In this document: one piece after another, positions 47,036-56,362 of the stretch | How the letters are laid out: each line of letters opens with the position of its first letter | Position numbering within the stretch: position 1 is the first letter of the stretch | NCBI RefSeq assembly: GCF_005121165.3 | Contig: NZ_CP034413.3 | Location: forward strand, 496,001-560,000 | DNA length: 64,000 nucleotides | Source of the DNA: Dysosmobacter welbionis | GTDB taxonomy: Bacteria > Bacillota > Clostridia > Oscillospirales > Oscillospiraceae | Direction of reading: 5' to 3' | The notes under the pieces: model-generated | The model's input: the letters and a program-made list of their open reading frames with translations, nothing else | What the model was told of the DNA's origin: nothing | Databases searched by the model: none | Made by a program: the position numbers and the translations under genes

Positions 47036-48305
47036 ACGCCCAGCTTCTCCAGGGCCGCCATCTTCAGGCAGACGCACAGCACGGCGATGGCCTGCTCCAG
47101 CTCCTCAACAGGGGGCAGGGAAGGCGCGATGCGGATATTGCTGTCCTGGGGATCCTTGCCATAGGGGAAGGTGGCACCTGCGCCGGTCATGGTGACGCCC
47201 GCCTCCTTGCACAGGGCCAGCGTCCGCTTGGCGGTGCCGGGCATGGCGTTCAGAGAGACGAAGTAGCCGCCCTTGGGCCGCCGCCAGGAGGCGATCTCCA
47301 GCGGCGCGATCTCCCGGTCCAGCGCGTCCACCACACAGCGGAACTTGGGGCCCATGATGGCGGCGTGCTTCTTCATTAGCTCCAGGGTGTGGGCCTTGTC
47401 CTTGAGATAGAGCACATGGCGCTGCTGGTTCACCTTGTCGAAGCTGATGACCTGAACGGTGAGGAGCTTTTCCATGTAAGCCATGTTGGCCTCGGAGCAG
47501 GCAAAGCAGGAGATGCCGGCGCCGGGCAGGGTCACCTTGGAGGTGGAGGCGAACTCGAACACCATGTCGGCGTTGCCGTATTTTTCACACTCCGCCAGGA
47601 TGTCCGGGAACTCCACATAGTCCCCTCGAACTCATGGATACAGTAGGCATTGTCCCACATCAGCAGGAAGTCCGGGGCGGCGGGCTTCATAGAGGCGATG
47701 CGCCGGATGGTCTCGGCGGAGTAGATGATGCCGTCGGGGTTGGAGTACTTGGGCACGTTCCACATGCCCTTGACCGCCGGGTCCTGGATAGCCTTCTCCA
47801 CCGCGTCCATGTCCGGTCCCTCGTCCGTCATGGGGATGGTGACGAGCTCAAAGCCAAAGGACTCCGTCACCTTGAAATGCCGGTCATAGCCGGGGGCGGG
47901 GCACAGGAACTTCACCACGGGCTCCCTGCACCAGGGGCGCTCGCTGTGGAGCAGGCCATGGGTATAGGCCTTGGAGATGGTATCGTACATCAGCTGCAGG
48001 CTGGCGTTGCCGCCCACGAACACCTGCTCCGGCCGGCAGCCCAGGATCTCCGCGAACAGCCGCTTGGCGGCGGGCAGGCCACTGAGTTCGCCGTAGTTAC
48101 GCACGTCGACGCCGTCGGACACGTAGTCTTCCGGCTTCTGCATCAGGCTGAAAATATCGCTGACCAGATCCAGCTGCGCCTTACCGGGCTTGCCCCGGGC
48201 CATGTTCAGATTCAGTCCCCGGGCCTTCAGCTCCTCGTACTCCCGGGTCACCTCGGCGTATTCCGCCTTCCGCTCCTCGGCGGTCATCTTGGGATAAGCA
48301 GTCAT
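47032..48305 (-). CDS. Aspartate aminotransferase-like PLP enzyme (fold type I), single-base frameshift
   Basis: The first frame covers LNLNMARGKPGKAQLDLVSD through MWDNAYCIHEFEG. The second covers EFPDILAECEKYGNADMVFEFASTSKVTLPGAG, with the PLP Lys in STSKVTLPG, to the C-terminus. The C4 run at 47622-47625 is one base short; restoring it gives HEFEGDYVEFPDIL and 424 residues, normal for the PF12897-type aminotransferases. These transfer amino groups among aspartate and related acids. The break is probably a data error. Confidence 0.85.
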
Positions 48306-48404
48306 TACAGCGCTTCCTTTCTGTTGAAAAATCTTTACAAATCCAATTCAGTATATCGTTTTTTCAACAAACTTGCAACCCCATTTCTCCTGGGCGCAAA
48401 CACG

Positions 48405-48436
48405 AAAAGGGCCCCGCCGAAATGGGCGGGGACCCT
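48405..48436 (-). terminator. Terminator of the Cys-rich gene
   Basis: The stem AGGGCCCCGCC/GGCGGGGACCCT (one mismatch) is followed on the minus strand by TTTT. Confidence 0.7.
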
Positions 48437-48448
48437 GTTCCGCTTTCC

Positions 48449-48784
48449 TCAGCAGCCGCCGCAGCCGATGCAGCTCTCTGCGCAGGTGATGGTGGGGTCG
48501 CAGGTAGAAATGGTCGTGCCGTAGCGGACCGGGATGGAGACACAGACCTTCTGGGTCATAGTCACGGTGCACATGGTTCCGTCTGCATTGGTGGCGCAGG
48601 TGATGGTGGGATTGCCCTGACAGGTGACGGTGGGGCTGCCCATGACTGCGGTGGGGGACAGGATCACGGAGGCAGTCACATCCACACACTGGGTACTGAC
48701 CTTGTTGCAGCCGTTCAGGGGGCAGGATTCTTCGGACTGATATGGTAAAATGGGCTCATGCTCATAGGCTTCATTGATACGCAA
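48449..48784 (-). CDS. Cysteine/threonine-rich small protein
   Basis: This 111-residue protein starts at TTG 48784 after GAGGG. It has nine Cys, five in the last third (VCVSIPVRYGTTISTCDPTITCAESCIGCGGC), and Thr/Val-rich strands (VDVTASVILSPTAVMGSPTVTCQGNPTITC). Such composition recalls clostridial spore-coat or exosporium proteins, but no named family is recognised. It stands alone between the aminotransferase and adenosine deaminase genes, with its own terminator. Confidence 0.65.
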   Translation of the reverse strand: MRINEAYEHEPILPYQSEESCPLNGCNKVSTQCVDVTASVILSPTAVMGSPTVTCQGNPTITCATNADGTMCTVTMTQKVCVSIPVRYGTTISTCDPTITCAESCIGCGGC

Positions 48785-48873
48785 AGGAATTCCCTCGTTT
48801 CATGGAAATTATATCCGGCGTTTCCGCCCTGGATACAACCCATCTTATGCGCGGCAACGCCTGACTGCGCCTG

Positions 48874-49881
48874 TCAGCTCTGCTGAAATTCTGCAAGGGC
48901 CCGCCGCAGGAAGTTCTTGGTCTCCGGTCCGCAGAAGGCGGCGTCCACCGCCGCCTCCTGGCAGGCCAGCAGTTCCTCACGACTCATATAGGCGAATTCT
49001 GCGGCCCGGCGCAGCTCCTCCGTCAGGGTCAGCCCGCCCAGGAAGGTAGGATCGTCCCGGCTCAGGGTCACCACCGCCCCTGCATCCAGCAGACGCCGCA
49101 GGGGATGATCCTCCCGCCGCCGGTACAGCAGTGTCAGGTTGGAGGTCAGGCAGATGTTCAGCGGCACCCGCTCCCGCACCAGCCGGGCCGTCAAATCCGC
49201 GTCCTCTGCCGCCCGGACGCCGTGGTCCAGCCGGTCCGCCTCCAGGAGATCCAGGGCGTCCCGCACGCCATCCGGCCCGCTGCTCTCCCCGGCGTGGGCG
49301 GTGCGGCCGAAGCCCGCCGCACCCGCCGCCAGGAACGCCGGACGGAACCGCTCCCCCGTTCGGCCCGCCAGGGCCTCGTTCCCGTCAATGGAGAGGCCCG
49401 CCAGCCGGTGGGTCCGGTGGGCTTTCATATCCTCCACCAGGGCCATGGCCTCCGCCCCCGTCTGGGTGCGGGAGAGAGACAGCGTGAATCGGCAGTCTGC
49501 GCCGCCCTGTGCCGCAGCCCGGTCAAACCCAGCGGTCACCGCGGCGATGATCTCCGGTACCGAGAACTGGGGCCAGTGGGTGGGGTTCAGGATCATCTCG
49601 CTGTACAGGATATGCTCCCGTCCACTCTCCAGCGCAGCGTGCTCCGCCGCCTCCGCCAGCTCCTCCGGCGTGCCCACAAAGGAGCAGATGTTGTCCAGAA
49701 AGGCGAGGAAGTCGCTCAGGTCCTCAGCAGAGCAGTCGTACAGCCGCTCCGCCGGGCGGGGCAGCTCCCGCCCCTGCCGGGCCGCGAACCGCGCCAGCAT
49801 CTCCCCCGGCATGGTGGACTCCAGATGGACATGGAGCTCCACCTTGGGCATGCGCGTCAAAAAGGCAGTCAGATGTTCCAT
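48874..49881 (-). CDS. add: Adenosine deaminase family protein
   Basis: This 335-residue amidohydrolase starts PKVELHVHLESTMPGEML, with the two metal His residues (HVHLE, where most ADAs have HxHLDG). It has HAGESSGPDGVRDALD, LDHGVRAAEDADL and SRDDPTF in the usual order. It converts adenosine to inosine or acts on a related purine. ATG 49881 has GAGGAG 8 nt upstream. The Glu after HL in place of Asp suggests a divergent subgroup, so the substrate is not certain. Confidence 0.85.
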   Translation of the reverse strand: MEHLTAFLTRMPKVELHVHLESTMPGEMLARFAARQGRELPRPAERLYDCSAEDLSDFLAFLDNICSFVGTPEELAEAAEHAALESGREHILYSEMILNPTHWPQFSVPEIIAAVTAGFDRAAAQGGADCRFTLSLSRTQTGAEAMALVEDMKAHRTHRLAGLSIDGNEALAGRTGERFRPAFLAAGAAGFGRTAHAGESSGPDGVRDALDLLEADRLDHGVRAAEDADLTARLVRERVPLNICLTSNLTLLYRRREDHPLRRLLDAGAVVTLSRDDPTFLGGLTLTEELRRAAEFAYMSREELLACQEAAVDAAFCGPETKNFLRRALAEFQQS

Positions 49882-50021
49882 TGCGTTTGCTCCTCTGGTT
49901 GTTTTTTCTATAATGAATGTAGGGCACCGGAGGGAACCACCGGACCCGCTGTTTTCCATTATACCATACCGGCGCCGATGTGCCAATCCCCGGAAAATAC
50001 CCTTCCCTTTTGTCAGAGCCG

Positions 50022-50030
50022 TGCTATAAT
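50022..50030 (+). promoter_or_regulatory. Extended -10 promoter of the MATE gene
   Basis: TGC-TATAAT (-10 at 50025-50030) without a good -35, 41 nt before the start codon. Confidence 0.5.
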
Positions 50031-50071
50031 TCTGTTAGGATCATGTAAATATTTCAGGAGGAGGGCTCTCC

Positions 50072-51436
50072 ATGGGTGAAGAACAGGAACAGAAATTCCA
50101 CCAGCTCACAGAAGAACCGGTGAGCCGGATGATCTCCCATCTGGCCGTTCCCTGCATCATCAGTATGCTGGTGACCGCTTTTTACAACATGGCGGACACC
50201 TTTTTTGTGGGGATGCTGCGCAGCAACGCTGCCACTGGCGCTGTGGGCGTGGTGTTTTCCATGATGGCGGTGATCCAGGCTGTGGGCTTTTTCTTCGGCC
50301 ACGGCAGCGGCAACTTCATCTCCCGGGAGCTGGGGCGGCGCAATACGGATTCGGCCTCTAACATGGCGGCCACCGGCTTTTTCTCCGCCCTGTTCACCGG
50401 ACTCCTCATCTGCGTTTTCGGCGAGATCTTCCTGACGCCCCTGGCCGCGTTCCTGGGCTCCTCCCCCACCATTCTGCCCTATGCCAAGGACTACCTGCGC
50501 GTGATCCTCATCGGCGCGCCGTGGATGACCGCCTCCCTGGTACTGAACAACCAGCTGCGCTTCCAGGGCAACGCCATCTACGGCACCATCGGCATCGCCA
50601 GCGGCGCCGTGCTGAACATCGGGCTGGATCCCCTGCTGATCTTCGTCTTTGACCTGGGAGTGGCGGGCGCCGCCTGGGCCACCATCATCAGCCAGTTCGC
50701 CGGGTTCTGTCTGCTGCTGGCGGGCTGCACCCGGGGCGCCACCCTTCACATCCACATCTCCCGCGTCCAGCTGAAATGGTCCTACTTCAAGCTCATCATC
50801 CAGGGCGGGCTGCCTTCCCTGGCCCGGCAGAGCTTGGCCAGCGTGGCCACCATCTGCCTCAACCACGCCGCCATGCCTTACGGAGACGCGGCCATCGCCG
50901 CCATGGGCGTGGTCCAGCGGATCACCACCTTCGGCGCCTCCGCCATGATCGGATTCGGCCAGGGCTTCCAGCCGGTGTGCGGCTTCAACTACGGTGCCCG
51001 GCTGTATCACCGGGTGAAGGAGGGCTTCTGGTTCTGCGTGAAGGTGGCCGCCGTCTTTCTGCTGGTGATCGGGGCACTGGGGTTCGCCTTTGCACCGCAG
51101 CTCATCGCCCTGTTCCGGGATGACCCGGGGGTCATCGCCATCGGCACGGTAGCCCTGCGGTTCCAGCGCGTGACTTTCTTCTTCCAGGCGTGGATCACCA
51201 TGAGCAACATGATGCTCCAGACCATTGGGCGGACCGTTCCCGCCACCTTTGTCGCCATGGCCCGGCAGGGCATTTTCTTCATTCCCCTGGTGTGGCTTCT
51301 CTCCCTGTCCCCGTTGGGACTTCTGGGCGTCCAGATGGCCCAGTCCGTCTCCGATCTTCTCACTCTGGCGGCGGCTGTCCCCATTCAACTGTATGTACTG
51401 CGCCAGATGTCACAGATGCAGCCCGCCAAGATTTGA
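50072..51436 (+). CDS. MATE-family multidrug/metabolite efflux transporter
   Basis: This 454-residue protein has 12 predicted membrane segments and MATE signatures: EEPVSRMISHLAVPCIISMLVTAFYNMADTFFVGML at the N-terminus and MGVVQRITTFGASAMIGFGQGFQPVCGFNYGA in the second half. It is a Na+ or H+ antiporter of cationic drugs or metabolites. ATG 50072 has AGGAGGAG upstream. It is a single-gene unit ending at a terminator. Confidence 0.93.
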   Translation: MGEEQEQKFHQLTEEPVSRMISHLAVPCIISMLVTAFYNMADTFFVGMLRSNAATGAVGVVFSMMAVIQAVGFFFGHGSGNFISRELGRRNTDSASNMAATGFFSALFTGLLICVFGEIFLTPLAAFLGSSPTILPYAKDYLRVILIGAPWMTASLVLNNQLRFQGNAIYGTIGIASGAVLNIGLDPLLIFVFDLGVAGAAWATIISQFAGFCLLLAGCTRGATLHIHISRVQLKWSYFKLIIQGGLPSLARQSLASVATICLNHAAMPYGDAAIAAMGVVQRITTFGASAMIGFGQGFQPVCGFNYGARLYHRVKEGFWFCVKVAAVFLLVIGALGFAFAPQLIALFRDDPGVIAIGTVALRFQRVTFFFQAWITMSNMMLQTIGRTVPATFVAMARQGIFFIPLVWLLSLSPLGLLGVQMAQSVSDLLTLAAAVPIQLYVLRQMSQMQPAKI

Positions 51437-51449
51437 ACCCGAAACAGGA

Positions 51450-51485
51450 AAAAGCACCCTGCGGCCGACGGCCGCGGGGTGCTTT
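51450..51485. terminator. Terminator between convergent genes
   Basis: The stem AAAAGCACCC(T)GCGGCCG/CGGCCGCGGGGTGCTTT separates the MATE gene from the convergent small membrane gene. Confidence 0.75.
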
Positions 51486-51505
51486 CAGGTTGTCTTACGG
51501 TCCTC

Positions 51506-51904
51506 TCATGCGGGCAGCAGCGCCTCCACCGCGGCGGCCAGCGCCTCACCCTCCCGAATGGCATAACTCCAGTCCGGATCCTGATAGACGGCGAAGAGCC
51601 CGTCCTCCATGGAGAGTACCACGTGCAGGGCCTCCTCTCCGCCGACGACGTTCACCTCCACCATATCCCGGAAGGAATGCGCCGGGAGTCCGCCCCGGGA
51701 AATCAGACCGCGGGAGGCGCCCTCCAGCAGATCCAGCACCTCGTCCCCGTCCACCTGGGACGAGATCTCCTGTCCCCGGTAATAGAGCGAGGTGAGCCGG
51801 TACTCCACCTCCTCGTCCAACACGGGAGCCGACAGGGACAGCACCACCGCTCCGGCCGCCACTGCCAGCACCGCAACGATCAGCACCACAATGCTCTTTC
51901 GCAT
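51506..51904 (-). CDS. Small membrane-anchored protein, paralogue 4 of 4
   Basis: This 132-residue protein has an N-terminal helix (SIVVLIVAVLAVAAGAVVLSL) and a domain with YRLTSLYYRGQEISSQVDGDEVLDLLEGASR, ending YAIREGEALAAAVEALLPA. Length, topology and the closing acidic-GEALxxxxxxLLP pattern match the three tandem genes at 32.1-33.3 kb. ATG 51904 follows GGAGGTGAT. The function is unknown. Confidence 0.65.
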   Translation of the reverse strand: MRKSIVVLIVAVLAVAAGAVVLSLSAPVLDEEVEYRLTSLYYRGQEISSQVDGDEVLDLLEGASRGLISRGGLPAHSFRDMVEVNVVGGEEALHVVLSMEDGLFAVYQDPDWSYAIREGEALAAAVEALLPA

Positions 51905-52016
51905 CCCATCACCTCCTGTTTTTTCCATTATATCCGGCTCCGCTCCCCGCTGTCAAGCAAGAAAGCGCCGCCAAAGGCAGCGCTTTTCTGTTCGGCTCCG
52001 CGGCGCGGACAAGCTG

Positions 52017-52748
52017 TTATTCCGCAGGTTCTGCCCGGCGCAGAGCCTCATCCGCCGCCGCCAGCTCCGGAAAGACGGGCGACCAGAGGCGGAAGCACCG
52101 CCCTTCGATCATGCGCCGGTAGGCAAAGGAATCCCGCACCCGCTCCGGCAGGAGGACGCCAGCCCGGCACTCGTCACCATCCTCGTGGGTGTCAGACCCT
52201 GCCAAGCGCAGATACTCCGGGTGGCGCTTCGCCAGCTCCAGGGCCCGGTCGTTATGGTTTTCATGGCGGGGATGGGCGTTGAGGATCTCCGTGCCGTGGA
52301 CAGCATCTTCAAATACCGTGGTATTGCCGTCGCGGTAAGGGTGGGCGTGGACGATCAGTACTTGGTCGTGGAATTTCCGGTAGAACTCCCGGGCGCTCAT
52401 GCAGCACAGATATGGGTTCGCCCGCAGCCACGTCTCGTCAATGCCATAGACCAGATAGTCGTTGTCGTTCTCCGGGAAGCGCAGCTCCGCCCCCAGGATC
52501 ACATCCAGCCCCAGTTCGTCTCCCCGGGCCTTGGAGGCCCGGTAGCCGGCAAGATAGTGGTCGATCACATGGTCCCAGTTGTGGTCCGTGTCAATCCGGG
52601 ACAAGTACTCCGGGTGGAGGTGATCTGTCACCACCAGGCCGGAAAATCCGTGCCCGGCATAGCGATCCACCACCTCCGCCGCCGGCAGATGGCCGCATTT
52701 GCTGGTCTCCGCCGTGTGGGTGTGGGGGTCGTAGAGATACTCTTTCAT
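52017..52748 (-). CDS. PHP-domain phosphoesterase
   Basis: This 243-residue protein has the PHP metal motifs: DPHTHTAETSKCGH at the start, VTDHLH, VILGAELRF, VLIVHAHPYRDG and a late GSDTHED. These are metal ligands of the histidinol-phosphatase/polymerase-PHP superfamily, which cleaves phosphoesters. The substrate is unknown. ATG 52748 is chosen over an upstream TTG. It lies 61 nt after the LacI gene on the same strand. Confidence 0.85.
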   Translation of the reverse strand: MKEYLYDPHTHTAETSKCGHLPAAEVVDRYAGHGFSGLVVTDHLHPEYLSRIDTDHNWDHVIDHYLAGYRASKARGDELGLDVILGAELRFPENDNDYLVYGIDETWLRANPYLCCMSAREFYRKFHDQVLIVHAHPYRDGNTTVFEDAVHGTEILNAHPRHENHNDRALELAKRHPEYLRLAGSDTHEDGDECRAGVLLPERVRDSFAYRRMIEGRCFRLWSPVFPELAAADEALRRAEPAE

Positions 52749-52809
52749 AGCTGATCGCCTCTTCTTATCCGTCAAGCAGTGCGCCGCGCCGCAGAACGGC
52801 AGACGTCTC

Positions 52810-53814
52810 TCATGTCAACGCCCTGCAGGAGCTGCGCTTCACCAGACTGGGCATCAGGATCTGATGGACGTAGCCCTGGGTGCCCCGCTCGATCTTATCC
52901 AACAGAATCTCCACCGCCTGAAGGGCCATCTCCCGCTTGGACTGCTCCACCGTAGTCAGGTCGATCCGCGGCATGGCGGCAGATGCGATGTTGTCAAATC
53001 CCATCAGACTCAGCTGCTCCGGCACCCTGATCCCAAGCTCGTCCGCCGCCCGCAGAATCCCCAGGGCGTTGGAGTCCGTGGAGGCCAGGATGGCCGTATA
53101 GTCCAGGGGCTTGGTAAACAGCTCCCGGGCCAGCTCATAGCCGCCGGCCACTGAGGAGCGGGGAAAGCTGCTGTCCACAATCCGCGGTGTCAGCCCCATG
53201 TCCCGGCAGGCCCGCAGGTAGCCCTCTGCCCGCAGCTGGTGGGTGACGGTGTGCCTGCGGCCGAAGTACAGGATCTCCCGGTGCCCCAGGCTCCGCAGGT
53301 ATTCCATGGCCAGGTAGGTGGCCCCGGTATTGTCCGTGGTCACACAGCTGAGGGGTTCGTCCCGCAGATCCTCGCTGAGGAAGACCGTGGGCACCTGCTC
53401 CGTGTAGACCCGGAGCTCCTCACAGCTCCGGTGCTCCTGGGGGACGATCAGCATCCCGTCCACCTGGCGGCCCACCAGCAGCTTTACCACCGCCTTCTCC
53501 TGCCGCAGATCCGGCCCGGAGTTGCACAGCATGAGATTGTAGCCCCGCGCCCGGGCGCTCATCTCCGCGTGGTACGCCAGCTCTGCCATGAACTGATTGT
53601 CAATAGAAGGCACTACCAGACCGATCAGCTCCGTCCTCCGCATGACCATGGAGCGGGCCACATAGTTTTTGGTGTAGCCCATCTCGTCGCACAGGCGCAG
53701 GATCCGCTCCCGGGTCTCCCGCCCGATCTGTGGGCCGCCTGACAGAGAGCGAGAGACTGTGGAATAAGAGACGCCCGCCGCTCGGGCCACGTCCTTCAGC
53801 GTGACGTTCTTCAT
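52810..53814 (-). CDS. LacI-family transcriptional regulator
   Basis: This 334-residue protein has the LacI HTH (VTLKDVARAAGVSYSTVSRSLSGGPQIGRETRERIL) and a periplasmic-binding-like sensor (IGLVVPSIDNQFMAELAYHAE; GRRHTVTHQLRAEGYL; ILASTDSNALGILRAADELG; LSLMGFDN). It usually senses a sugar or derivative. It diverges from the transketolase/alcohol dehydrogenase operon and is its likely regulator. Confidence 0.9.
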   Translation of the reverse strand: MKNVTLKDVARAAGVSYSTVSRSLSGGPQIGRETRERILRLCDEMGYTKNYVARSMVMRRTELIGLVVPSIDNQFMAELAYHAEMSARARGYNLMLCNSGPDLRQEKAVVKLLVGRQVDGMLIVPQEHRSCEELRVYTEQVPTVFLSEDLRDEPLSCVTTDNTGATYLAMEYLRSLGHREILYFGRRHTVTHQLRAEGYLRACRDMGLTPRIVDSSFPRSSVAGGYELARELFTKPLDYTAILASTDSNALGILRAADELGIRVPEQLSLMGFDNIASAAMPRIDLTTVEQSKREMALQAVEILLDKIERGTQGYVHQILMPSLVKRSSCRALT

Positions 53815-53850
53815 CTGACTCTGCCTTTCCCGCCGCCGGTGCGGCGCATT

Positions 53851-53870
53851 CTGCGCAAACGCTTTCCCCA
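53851..53870. promoter_or_regulatory. LacI-type operator candidate
   Basis: TGCGCAAACGCTTTCCCCA has the central CG with flanking AAA/TTT of LacI-family operators (GCAAACGCTTTC at 53855-53866). It lies 40 nt upstream of the LacI gene, so autoregulation is plausible. Confidence 0.45.
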
Positions 53871-54463
53871 CCCGCCAAAGCCGGCCGGAGGCGTATGCCG
53901 TCCCATATAGAATAGCGAATTTGCCGGGGCTTGTCAATTACAGAACGATGCAGGGCCTTCCGCCGCAAGCCTTGCCGCCCGTAGGTGTTTCTGGAAAATC
54001 GAGGAAAACCTTGAAGTGCTGCTTTCCATGGTTTTCCTTTCTCTGGAGAGTCACTCCCCCTGCGCCTGTGTACCTTCCTATCTCCGGAAGTTATTCTTGT
54101 GAAAATTCAAACTCATATTGACTCCGTATAGGAGGATGGGGTAAAATATAGAAAATGTCAGGGTTGATTTTTGGTCAAAACCACCATATTTTTGTGCAGA
54201 CATTGGGAAATCCGCCGATACACGCTTCTTCAGGTTCGCCCCACGGCACCACCGGCGGGACGAATTTTCAAAAACCTTTGATAACCCCCTTTTCATGTTT
54301 TGGAATTTGTGGTATTCTGAAAGCGAAGTAATCGTTTTGCTTTTTCTGTTGGCGCACACACATTGCATTCTCACTTCTCAGCGACCTGTCCCCCTGTCGA
54401 ACCTATGCGGCGCAGGTTTCCGCGCGGCGTGCAATTTAAGTGAAGGAAAGGAAGAAACACCCC
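53871..54463. promoter_or_regulatory. Long non-coding leader of the transketolase operon
   Basis: There is no gene in about 590 nt. A plausible promoter is TTGACT (54118-54123), an 18-nt spacer and TAAAAT (54142-54147). A second extended -10 (TGG-TATTCT) lies near 54309-54317. The leader is long enough to hold an RNA control element, but no known riboswitch motif is recognised. Confidence 0.4.
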
Positions 54464-55297
54464 ATGAACGAAAAAAAGTGCAAAGTTCTGGCGGCTGAGA
54501 TCCGGCTGGAAACGCTGAAGGTCATCCACTCCCGGGGCTTCGGCCACGTGGGCGGCTCCATGGACCTGGCGGACCTGATGGCCGTCCTGTACGGAGAGGT
54601 TATGAAGTTTGACCCGAAGAACCCCCGGTGGGAGGATCGGGATTGGCTGGTCCTGTCCAAGGGCCACGCGGGCCCCGTGGCTTACGCCACTTTTGGCCTG
54701 ATGGGCTACTATCCCATGGAGGAAGCTTATACCCTCAACCATCCTCACACCAAGTTCCCCAGCCACACCGACCGGAAGCTGACCCCCGGCGTGGATCTGA
54801 CCACCGGCTCTCTGGGCCAGGGCGCCTCCACCGCCACCGGCGCCGCTCTGGGCAACAAGATCGATGGCCGTGACAGCCACGTGTTCTGCGTCATCGGCGA
54901 CGGCGAGGCCGACGAGGGCCAAGTCTGGGAGGCATTCCACTTCGCATACGCCCACAAGCTGGACAACATCATCTACTTCATCGACAACAACGGCTATCAG
55001 CTGGACGGCCCCACCGCCGACATCCTGGACCACGGCAACATTGCCAAGAAGGCGGAATCCTTCGGCCTGTATACCCAGGAGATCGACGGCCATGATGTGA
55101 AGGCTATCTACGACGCCATCCAGAACGCTTACGCCAAGAAGGGCGTGCCCAGCTGCATCGTGCTGGACACCTGCAAGGGCAAGGGCGCCACTTTCGCTGA
55201 GCCCAAGCACGACCACTCCTCCCAGCCCAATGAGGAGCAGTGGGCCGAGGCGCTGGCCGCCGCGGAAAAGGCTCTGGAAGACGCCAAGAACGCTTGA
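54464..55297 (+). CDS. Transketolase N-terminal subunit
   Basis: This 277-residue protein has the thiamine-diphosphate domain: SRGFGHVGGSMDLADLMAVLY, LVLSKGHAGPVAYATF, GSLGQGASTATGAALG, and the Mg/TPP motif GDGEADEGQVWEAFHFAYAHKLDNIIYFIDNN. Split transketolases of this type are common in Clostridia and form a heteromer with the C-terminal half. ATG 54464 follows GAAGGAAAGGAAG. It is 14 nt before its partner. Confidence 0.92.
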   Translation: MNEKKCKVLAAEIRLETLKVIHSRGFGHVGGSMDLADLMAVLYGEVMKFDPKNPRWEDRDWLVLSKGHAGPVAYATFGLMGYYPMEEAYTLNHPHTKFPSHTDRKLTPGVDLTTGSLGQGASTATGAALGNKIDGRDSHVFCVIGDGEADEGQVWEAFHFAYAHKLDNIIYFIDNNGYQLDGPTADILDHGNIAKKAESFGLYTQEIDGHDVKAIYDAIQNAYAKKGVPSCIVLDTCKGKGATFAEPKHDHSSQPNEEQWAEALAAAEKALEDAKNA

Positions 55298-55311
55298 GGA
55301 GGGTGAGAGCA

Positions 55312-56286
55312 ATGAACGTGAAACTGATCGGTAAGCATGAAAAGGACTCCCGGGCCTGCCGGGACGGTCTCGCCCTGACCCTGGACGAGATGATGGCGCA
55401 GGACAAGTCCATCTGCTATGTGGACTGCGACCTGATGGGCTGCATCAACACCAAGCGGCTGCGGGAGCACTATCCCGACCGGGCCTTTGAGGCCGGCATC
55501 GCCGAGGGCAACGCCGCCGGTGTGTCTGCGGGTCTCGCCGCCACCGGCAAGAAGGTTTTCTTCCACTCCTTCGGTACCTTCTCCTCCCGCCGGTGCTATG
55601 ACCAGATCTATATGTCAGCTGCCTATGCCGGGCTGACGGTCCATGTTCTGGGTTCCGACGCCGGCGTCACCGCCGCGTTCAACGGCGGCACCCACATGCC
55701 GCTGGAGGATGCAGCCATGTACCTCTCCATCCCCGAAACCACAGTGCTGGACCCCGCCGACTATGACCAGCTTGCCAGTATCACCCGCCAACTGGTGAAC
55801 ATCGACAAGGGCGTCACCTACACCCGGTTCGTCCGCAAGGGCATCATCCAGGTGTACGGCGAGGGAAGCGAGTTCGAGATCGGCAAGGGTGTGGTGCTGC
55901 ATGAGTCCGACAAGGATCAGGCCACCATCATCACCTCCGGCATCATGGTGGACGAGTCCCTGAAGGCCTATGAGGCTCTGCAGGCAGAGGGCATCTCTGT
56001 CCGGGTCATCGACATGTTCACCTGGAAGCCCCTGGACGAGGAGCTGGTGGTCAAGGCCGCCAAGGAGACCGGTGCCATCGTCACCGCCGAGAACCACAAC
56101 GTCACCTGCGGCCTGGGTTCTGTTGTGGCCAACTGCCTGTCCAGGAACGCCCCCACCGTACAGGAATTTGTGGGCGTGCAGGACCAGTTCGGTCAGGTGG
56201 GTCCCCAGGACTTCCTGATGGACGAGTACGGCCTCCGCGCCGCCAACATCGTGGCCGCCGTCAAGAAGGCCATCGCCCGCAAATAA
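55312..56286 (+). CDS. Transketolase C-terminal subunit
   Basis: This 324-residue protein has the pyrimidine-binding domain (PDRAFEAGIAEGNAAGVSAGLAATGKKVFFHSFGTF, with the catalytic Glu in AGIAE) and the C-terminal domain (ATIITSGIMVDESLKAYEAL; TAENHNVTCGLGSVVANCL). It completes the split enzyme that moves two-carbon ketol units. It is co-transcribed with the N-terminal half and a 4-hydroxybutyrate-dehydrogenase-like gene, which suggests a dedicated catabolic route rather than the housekeeping pentose pathway. Confidence 0.92.
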   Translation: MNVKLIGKHEKDSRACRDGLALTLDEMMAQDKSICYVDCDLMGCINTKRLREHYPDRAFEAGIAEGNAAGVSAGLAATGKKVFFHSFGTFSSRRCYDQIYMSAAYAGLTVHVLGSDAGVTAAFNGGTHMPLEDAAMYLSIPETTVLDPADYDQLASITRQLVNIDKGVTYTRFVRKGIIQVYGEGSEFEIGKGVVLHESDKDQATIITSGIMVDESLKAYEALQAEGISVRVIDMFTWKPLDEELVVKAAKETGAIVTAENHNVTCGLGSVVANCLSRNAPTVQEFVGVQDQFGQVGPQDFLMDEYGLRAANIVAAVKKAIARK

Positions 56287-56362
56287 GTTCAGATACCCGG
56301 CGGGGTCCCTCAGGGGCCCTGCCTGTATCGCCATATATCATTTTGAAAAGGAGACAAGAATC

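Noticed and set aside
53871-54463. Known riboswitch in the transketolase leader
   Set aside because: No conserved TPP, T-box or other familiar core was recognised by eye; only a long leader can be claimed.
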